From NCBI GenBank assembly GCA_903930745.1, contig CAIYZX010000339.1:1-8959 (forward strand): a stretch of 8,959 nucleotides of DNA, given 5' to 3'. The notes under the pieces are model-generated. The model worked only from the letters and a program-made list of their open reading frames with translations. It was not told the DNA's origin and did not search any database. This stretch comes from an uncultured Chloroflexota bacterium (GTDB lineage: Bacteria; Chloroflexota; Limnocylindria; Limnocylindrales; CSP1-4). Positions 4,957 to 8,959 of the stretch are shown piece after piece. Position 1 is the first letter of the stretch. Every line of letters begins with the position of its first letter. Both the position numbers and the translations under genes were made by a program.

Positions 4957-6411
4957 ATGGCCGTCGGCTCTTCCAACGACTTCGATCTCGTCGTCATCGG
5001 TGCAGGCACCGGCGGCTACGCGGCCGCGTTCCGTGGTGCCCAGCTGGGCCTCCGCGTGGCCCTCGTGGACGAGGGGAAGATCGGCGGCACGTGCCTCCAT
5101 CGTGGCTGCATCCCCACCAAGGCCATGCTCGAGAGCGCGGCCGTCCACCACCGCGTGGCCCATGCCAGGGACTACGGCATCGTCGTTGCGGGCGAGGTCA
5201 CCGTGGACTACGGCGCCATCGCGAAGCGCCGCGACCAGGTGGTCAACCGGATGTGGAAGGGCCTGGGCTCGCTGGTCAAGAAGAACAACGTGGAGTGGAT
5301 CGCCGGCCGTGCCCGCCTCGAGGGCGGCACCAAGGTCCGCGTCCAGCTCGCGGGCGAGGACGGGACGCCGGGAGCGGGCGGCGAGCGGCTGCTCTCCGCC
5401 ACGGACGTCGTGCTGGCCACGGGCTCGCGCGTGAAGTCCCTGCCTGGCATCGTGCCGGACGGCAGGCGCATCGTGACCTCGGACGATCTGCTCCGGTCCG
5501 ACCCGGCCACCGCCACGCTCCCGAGGTCCGTCATCGTCATCGGCGCGGGCGCGGTTGGCCTCGAGTTCGCCTCGCTCTACTTCGACCTTGGCGCATCCGT
5601 CACCGTGCTGGAGTACCTGCCGGCGATCGCTCCCCTGGAGGACCGCGAGGTCAGCAGGGAGCTGGAGCGCTCGTACACGCGCCGCGGCATCAAGGTTGTC
5701 ACGAACGCCCGGTTTGACGCCGCGTCCGTGGTGGCAGGCGAGCACGACGTGCGCCTGACCGTTGGTCCCGAGGGTGGCGAGGCCACGGAGATCTCCGCGG
5801 AGATGCTGCTCGTGGCCGCCGGCCGCGCCACCAACACGGAGGACGTGGGCCTCGAGACCACCGCAGCCGTGGTTGACCGCGGCATCGTCAAGGTGGACGG
5901 CCACATGCGCACCGCGGAGCCACACCTCTACGCCATCGGCGACATCGTGGGCGGCCTGCAGCTGGCCCACACCGCGGCCCACGAGGGGATCATCGCCGTC
6001 CACACGATGACCGGCGACGCGGACGTCCACGCGATGGACTACGTGAAGCAGCCCAAGGCCACGTACTGCCGGCCGGAGATCGCGTCCGTTGGTCTCACGG
6101 AGCAGGGCTGCGAGGCGAAGGGCCTGGACGTGAAGATCGCGAAGATCCCGTTCCAGGCGATCGGCAAGGCCATCATCGGCGGCGAGTACGAGGGGTTCAC
6201 CAAGATCATCTCGGACAAGGTCACGGACGAGATCCTGGGGATCCACATCATCGGCCCGCACGCCACGGACCTGATCGCGGAGGGCTCGCTGGCGCTCCAG
6301 CTGGAGGCCACGGCCTGGGAGCTGGGCGCCACGACGCACGCACACCCCACGCTCTCTGAGATCATCGGCGAGACGGCGATGGCCGTGAGCGGGCAGGCGA
6401 TCAACTTCTAG
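4957..6411 (+). CDS. lpd: dihydrolipoyl dehydrogenase (E3 of 2-oxoacid dehydrogenase)
   Basis: A 484-residue FAD/NAD disulfide oxidoreductase that reoxidises the dihydrolipoyl group of an E2 enzyme and reduces NAD+. The FAD-binding motif is VVIGAGTGGYAAA (12-24). The redox-active disulfide is GGTCLHRGCIPTKAML (43-58), with Cys46 and Cys51. The NAD-binding motif is VIVIGAGAVGLEFA (192-205), with Glu219 at the end of the following strand, as in NAD-specific enzymes. YAIGDIVG (325-332) is the second FAD-contact motif. The C-terminal dimerisation domain carries HAHPTLSE (461-468), with catalytic His463 and Glu468. Length is normal for E3. ATG 4957 is preferred for its GGAG at 4941-4944; GTG 4939 would add six residues. 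It leads the E3-E1 alpha-E1 beta cluster, with 60 bases to the next gene, so it probably serves that complex. Mercuric or glutathione reductase is excluded by the HPTxxE and CLxxGCIP pattern. Confidence 0.93.
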   Translation: MAVGSSNDFDLVVIGAGTGGYAAAFRGAQLGLRVALVDEGKIGGTCLHRGCIPTKAMLESAAVHHRVAHARDYGIVVAGEVTVDYGAIAKRRDQVVNRMWKGLGSLVKKNNVEWIAGRARLEGGTKVRVQLAGEDGTPGAGGERLLSATDVVLATGSRVKSLPGIVPDGRRIVTSDDLLRSDPATATLPRSVIVIGAGAVGLEFASLYFDLGASVTVLEYLPAIAPLEDREVSRELERSYTRRGIKVVTNARFDAASVVAGEHDVRLTVGPEGGEATEISAEMLLVAAGRATNTEDVGLETTAAVVDRGIVKVDGHMRTAEPHLYAIGDIVGGLQLAHTAAHEGIIAVHTMTGDADVHAMDYVKQPKATYCRPEIASVGLTEQGCEAKGLDVKIAKIPFQAIGKAIIGGEYEGFTKIISDKVTDEILGIHIIGPHATDLIAEGSLALQLEATAWELGATTHAHPTLSEIIGETAMAVSGQAINF

Positions 6412-6471
6412 CGGCCGGCGGCGGTTCCACCGCGCGCGTCCCCAGCCACGGGCGAAGGTCCGGAGGTCGTG

Positions 6472-7590
6472 ATGGCAGATCCGGTAGCACAGACAAGTCT
6501 CGATGACGGGCACCGCGGCACCGTGGCCGGCGATCGGCCGGCGGGCGAGCTCGCCGCAGCACACGGACTGGCGGACGGGGACCTCGTCGCCATGTTCCGG
6601 ACGCTCGCGCTGGCCCGCGCGCTGGACGAGCGGATGTGGATCCTCAACCGGGCGGGACGGCTGCCGTTCGTGATCAGCGGCCAGGGGCACGAGGGCGCCC
6701 AAGTGGGTCTCGCGTGGGCGCTCCGCCGCGGACATGACTGGGTTGCGCCCTTCTACCGGTCCGTTGCCACGTGCCTGGCGCTGGGGATGACGCCACGTGA
6801 CCTGATGCTGGCCAACTATGCCAAGGCATCGGACCTTGGCAGCGGCGGACGCCAGATGCCGGGCCACTACGGCAGCCCGATGCACAAGCTGGTCTCCGTC
6901 TCCTCGCCGGTCGCCACCCAGATCCTGCACGCCACCGGGATCGCGCTGGCCGCCAAGCTGCGCCAGACGGGCCAGGTGGCGGTGGCGATCATGGGCGAGG
7001 GGAGCTCCAACCAGGGTGACGTCCACGAGGCCCTGAACTTCGCGGCCATCCACCGGCTGCCGCTTGTCTTCATCGTGGAGAACAACGGGTACTCCATCTC
7101 CGTTCCGGCGGAGAAGGAGGTCAGCGTCCGCGACGTGGCCGTCCGGGCGGCCGGTTACGGGATCCCGGGTGTCGTGGTGGACGGAACGGACGTGCTGGCC
7201 TGCTACGAAGCGGGGCTGGATGCCGTGGCTCGCGCCCGGATGGGTGGGGGCCCCACGCTCGTGGAGGCGAAGGTCGTGCGACTGACCGCCCACTCGTCGG
7301 ACGACCAGCAGACGAAGTACCGGTCGGAGGAATCGCTCGCGGAGGGACGGGCGCACGATCCGCTGCCCATCTTCCGCTCCCAGCTCCGGGCGGCGGGGGT
7401 GCTGACGCCCGCGCTGGAGGATGCGATGGCCGCGCAGATCGCCGCGGCGGTGGACGATGCGACCGCCTTCGCAGAGGCCGAGCCTGACCCTGATCCGGCC
7501 ACCGCGATGGACTGGGTCTACGCGGAGCGGTGGCCCGGCGAGCAGCCGCCGCCGTGGCACCAGGCAGCCACGAGCGGGAGTGGACGCTGA
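6472..7590 (+). CDS. bkdA1: 2-oxoacid dehydrogenase E1 component, alpha subunit (branched-chain type)
   Basis: A 372-residue thiamine-diphosphate enzyme subunit that, with E1 beta, decarboxylates a 2-oxoacid and transfers the acyl group to lipoyl-E2. The TPP/Mg motif runs from GEG (175-177) to NN (204-205): MGEGSSNQGDVHEALNF, then FIVENNGYSIS. GEG rather than GDG, together with QGHEGAQVG (71-79), FYRS (94-97) and GRQMPGHYG (126-134), points to the branched-chain 2-oxoacid dehydrogenase group rather than pyruvate dehydrogenase. RLTAHSSDDQQTKYRS (270-285) matches the conserved loop that is the phosphorylation loop in mitochondrial enzymes. The N-terminal 30 residues and the C-terminal WPGEQPPPWHQ tail are variable. 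ATG 6472 has GGAGG five bases upstream; GTG 6469 is only two bases away from it and is less likely. The stop overlaps the E1 beta start by one base. Substrate preference (isoleucine/leucine/valine-derived acids) is inferred. Confidence 0.92.
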   Translation: MADPVAQTSLDDGHRGTVAGDRPAGELAAAHGLADGDLVAMFRTLALARALDERMWILNRAGRLPFVISGQGHEGAQVGLAWALRRGHDWVAPFYRSVATCLALGMTPRDLMLANYAKASDLGSGGRQMPGHYGSPMHKLVSVSSPVATQILHATGIALAAKLRQTGQVAVAIMGEGSSNQGDVHEALNFAAIHRLPLVFIVENNGYSISVPAEKEVSVRDVAVRAAGYGIPGVVVDGTDVLACYEAGLDAVARARMGGGPTLVEAKVVRLTAHSSDDQQTKYRSEESLAEGRAHDPLPIFRSQLRAAGVLTPALEDAMAAQIAAAVDDATAFAEAEPDPDPATAMDWVYAERWPGEQPPPWHQAATSGSGR

Positions 7591-8573
7591 TGCCCACGCG
7601 CACCTTCATCGAGGCCATCCGCGACGGCATGTCGTCCGAGCTCCGGCGTGATCCGATGGTGATCATCCTGGGCGAGGACGTTGGCCCAAAGGGCGGGGTC
7701 TTCCTGGCCACGGACGGGCTCTGGGGGGAGTTCGGGGACGATCGCGTGATCGACACGCCGCTCACGGAGTCCATGATCGTTGGCACGGCCATCGGCGCCG
7801 CGCTCAACGGCCTCCGGCCCATCGCGGAGATCCAGTTCGCGGACTTCATCTTCCCGGCGTTCAACCAGATCGTCTCCGAGGCCGCGCGGATGCGGTACCG
7901 GTCCAACAACGGCTTCGGCGTCCCTATGGTGATCCGCGCGCCGTACGGCGGCGGCGTGCACGGAGCGCTCTACCACAGCCAGTCCGTGGAGGCGTTCTTC
8001 GCCCACGTGCCCGGACTCAAGGTGGTGGTGCCGTCCACGCCGTACGACGCGAAGGGCCTGCTCCGGACCGCCGTCCGTGACGAGGACCCGGTGCTCTTCC
8101 TTGAGCACAAGAAGATGTACCGGAGCGTCCGCGGCGAGGTGCCAGATGGCGAGTACGTGGTCCCGCTGGGCCGCGCCGCGATCCGCCGCCCGGGCCGCCA
8201 GCTCACGGTGGTGGCCTACGGGCTGATGTCCCTCTACGCGCTTGAGGCGGCGGAGCGGGTGGCGGCCGAGGGGATCGACGTGGAGGTGGTGGACCTCCGG
8301 TCGCTCCGGCCACTGGACCGCGACACGCTGCTGACGTCCGTGCGCAAGACGGGCAAGTGCCTCGTGGTCCACGAGGACAACAAGTTCGGCGGGTACGGGG
8401 CGGAGATCGCGGCGATCGTCGCCGAGGACGCGTTCGACTACCTGGACGGGCCGGTCTCGCGGCTCGCCGGGCCGGACGTCCCCGCGTTCCCGTACAACCA
8501 CGCGCTCGAGGACTGGTTCATGCCCAACCCCTCGCGCATCGCGGACGCAATCCGTCGCCTCGCCGCCTACTGA
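7590..8573 (+). CDS. bkdA2: 2-oxoacid dehydrogenase E1 component, beta subunit (branched-chain type)
   Basis: A 327-residue partner of E1 alpha; the two form an alpha2-beta2 heterotetramer with the TPP sites at subunit interfaces. The N-terminal pyrimidine-binding domain has ILGEDVGPKGGVF (26-38) and DTPLTESMIVGTAIGAA (55-71), with Glu60 as the conserved glutamate that activates TPP. GALYHSQSVEAFFAHVPG (125-142) carries the conserved active-site His129; LYHSQS is the branched-chain form, where pyruvate enzymes more often have QHSQ. The transketolase C-terminal domain begins near 200 and contains VEVVDLRSLRPLD (231-243) and VVHEDNKFGGYGAE (259-272). Length is normal. The start is ATG 7590, which shares its A with the TGA of E1 alpha and has GGGAG nine bases upstream, so the two subunits are almost surely translationally coupled. 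An in-frame extension back to 7530 overlaps the E1 alpha C-terminus and is not needed by the family. Confidence 0.94.
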   Translation: MPTRTFIEAIRDGMSSELRRDPMVIILGEDVGPKGGVFLATDGLWGEFGDDRVIDTPLTESMIVGTAIGAALNGLRPIAEIQFADFIFPAFNQIVSEAARMRYRSNNGFGVPMVIRAPYGGGVHGALYHSQSVEAFFAHVPGLKVVVPSTPYDAKGLLRTAVRDEDPVLFLEHKKMYRSVRGEVPDGEYVVPLGRAAIRRPGRQLTVVAYGLMSLYALEAAERVAAEGIDVEVVDLRSLRPLDRDTLLTSVRKTGKCLVVHEDNKFGGYGAEIAAIVAEDAFDYLDGPVSRLAGPDVPAFPYNHALEDWFMPNPSRIADAIRRLAAY

Positions 8574-8596
8574 CCGCCCGGAGATCCGCTTCGCCC

Positions 8597-8959
8597 GTGC
8601 CCGCGCCCGCGCCCACCGCCGCCCAGCTCGCCGCCGTGGAGACCCGCCTCCGCGCTCTCCTTGACCCCTACGCCGCCACGCTGGAGTGGGCCACCATCTA
8701 CGGGTTCCCCACGCTCCGCCGCGCGGGTGCCGGCGCCCATGACTGGTTCGCATTCGTGAAGCCCGCGGCCAGGCACGTCTCGCTCCTCCTGCTGCAGCTC
8801 CACACGGATGCCGAGCTGCGCGCGTCGCTCTCGCCGGCCCTCGCCAGGCGCCTGACCGGCCGTTCCGCGTTCAACTTCGCCACGCTCTCGGACGCGGAGG
8901 AATCGGAGCTCCGGGGCCTGCTGGCCCGCGCCTACGCGGCCTACGTCCCGCCCGCCTGA
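8597..8959 (+). CDS. small cytoplasmic protein, DUF1801/YdhG-like (tentative)
   Basis: A 120-residue protein from GTG 8597 to the TGA at the last base of the window. After a Pro/Ala-rich start it has an amphipathic helix (QLAAVETRLRALLDPYAATL, 10-29). A compact mixed region follows: WATIYGFPTLRRAG, then HDWFAFVKPAARHVSLLLLQL, which looks like two or three beta strands. RRLTGRSAFNFATLSD (84-99) and a final helix end the protein. The TGRSAFNF-LSD portion near the C-terminus resembles the GKSC-F-LD signature of DUF1801 (YdhG-like, frataxin-like fold) proteins, and the order of elements also fits, but identity is weak. There is no signal peptide or membrane segment, and no function is assigned. 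It lies 23 bases after E1 beta with only a weak GGAG (8580-8583) thirteen bases upstream, so it may be carried on the dehydrogenase transcript without sharing its role. Confidence 0.65.
   Translation: MPAPAPTAAQLAAVETRLRALLDPYAATLEWATIYGFPTLRRAGAGAHDWFAFVKPAARHVSLLLLQLHTDAELRASLSPALARRLTGRSAFNFATLSDAEESELRGLLARAYAAYVPPA

Noticed and set aside
6421..6433. Hairpin GCGGT-TCC-ACCGC between lpd and E1 alpha as a terminator
   Set aside because: The stem is only five pairs and no T-tract follows. It is too weak to end transcription inside the cluster.
4915..7560. 881-codon open frame on the minus strand across lpd and E1 alpha
   Set aside because: It is antisense to two genes with complete catalytic motifs. 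Long antisense frames are expected in very GC-rich DNA because stop codons are rare, and its product is an Arg/His/Gly/Val-rich sequence with no recognisable domain.
7530..7589. Upstream in-frame start for E1 beta
   Set aside because: It would overlap the E1 alpha tail by 61 bases. ATG 7590 has a well-placed GGGAG and the normal family N-terminus (PTRTFIEAIRDGM).
8357..8596. Extension of the last gene back into E1 beta
   Set aside because: It overlaps the C-terminal domain of E1 beta in another frame and gives Arg/Gly-rich filler; the globular part begins after GTG 8597.

Overview
This window is a very GC-rich stretch of bacterial chromosome with every convincing gene on the + strand. It holds nine genes: one cut by the left edge, and the last ending on the final base. 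GTG starts, a MutY lacking the C-terminal NUDIX-like domain and resembling actinobacterial forms, and a two-zinc-ribbon protein with a CxxC-x17-CxxC module suggest a high-GC Chloroflexota (Limnocylindria-like) or Actinomycetota-type organism. That placement is inference; no rRNA or other marker gene is present. There is no tRNA, CRISPR array, insertion sequence or phage gene. The largest non-coding gap is 214 bases.

Layout: (1) 2-436, C-terminal end of an MFS-type transporter. (2) 479-1393, mutY, an adenine glycosylase for oxidative DNA damage. (3) 1455-2436, nnrE (repair of hydrated NAD(P)H), overlapped by a 68-residue two-helix membrane protein. (4) 2483-4144, glpD, FAD-dependent glycerol-3-phosphate dehydrogenase. 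(5) 4145-4742, a regulatory region and 126-base leader, then a small protein with two zinc ribbons joined by a Gly/Tyr/Ser-rich linker, closed by a strong intrinsic terminator at 4763-4797. (6) 4957-8573, a 2-oxoacid dehydrogenase cluster: E3 (lpd), E1 alpha and E1 beta, with the E1 pair resembling branched-chain 2-oxoacid dehydrogenase. (7) 8597-8959, a small DUF1801-like protein.

The genes form several transcription units with related themes: redox cofactor upkeep and damage repair (mutY, nnrE), entry of electrons and carbon from glycerol 3-phosphate (glpD), and oxidative decarboxylation of 2-oxoacids (E3/E1). No E2 acyltransferase is present, so the E1/E3 proteins must use an E2 encoded elsewhere.

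The protein content is mostly core metabolism, and I do not see an obvious new defence or mobile system. The least expected signals are in RNA leaders. The zinc-ribbon gene has a leader in which TCTCCTCC (4267-4274) is an exact complement of its Shine-Dalgarno GGAGGAGA (4326-4333). The glpD Shine-Dalgarno lies inside a perfect ACCTCC/GGAGGT palindrome. Several genes have a -10-like hexamer so close to the start codon that leaderless or near-leaderless transcripts are likely.
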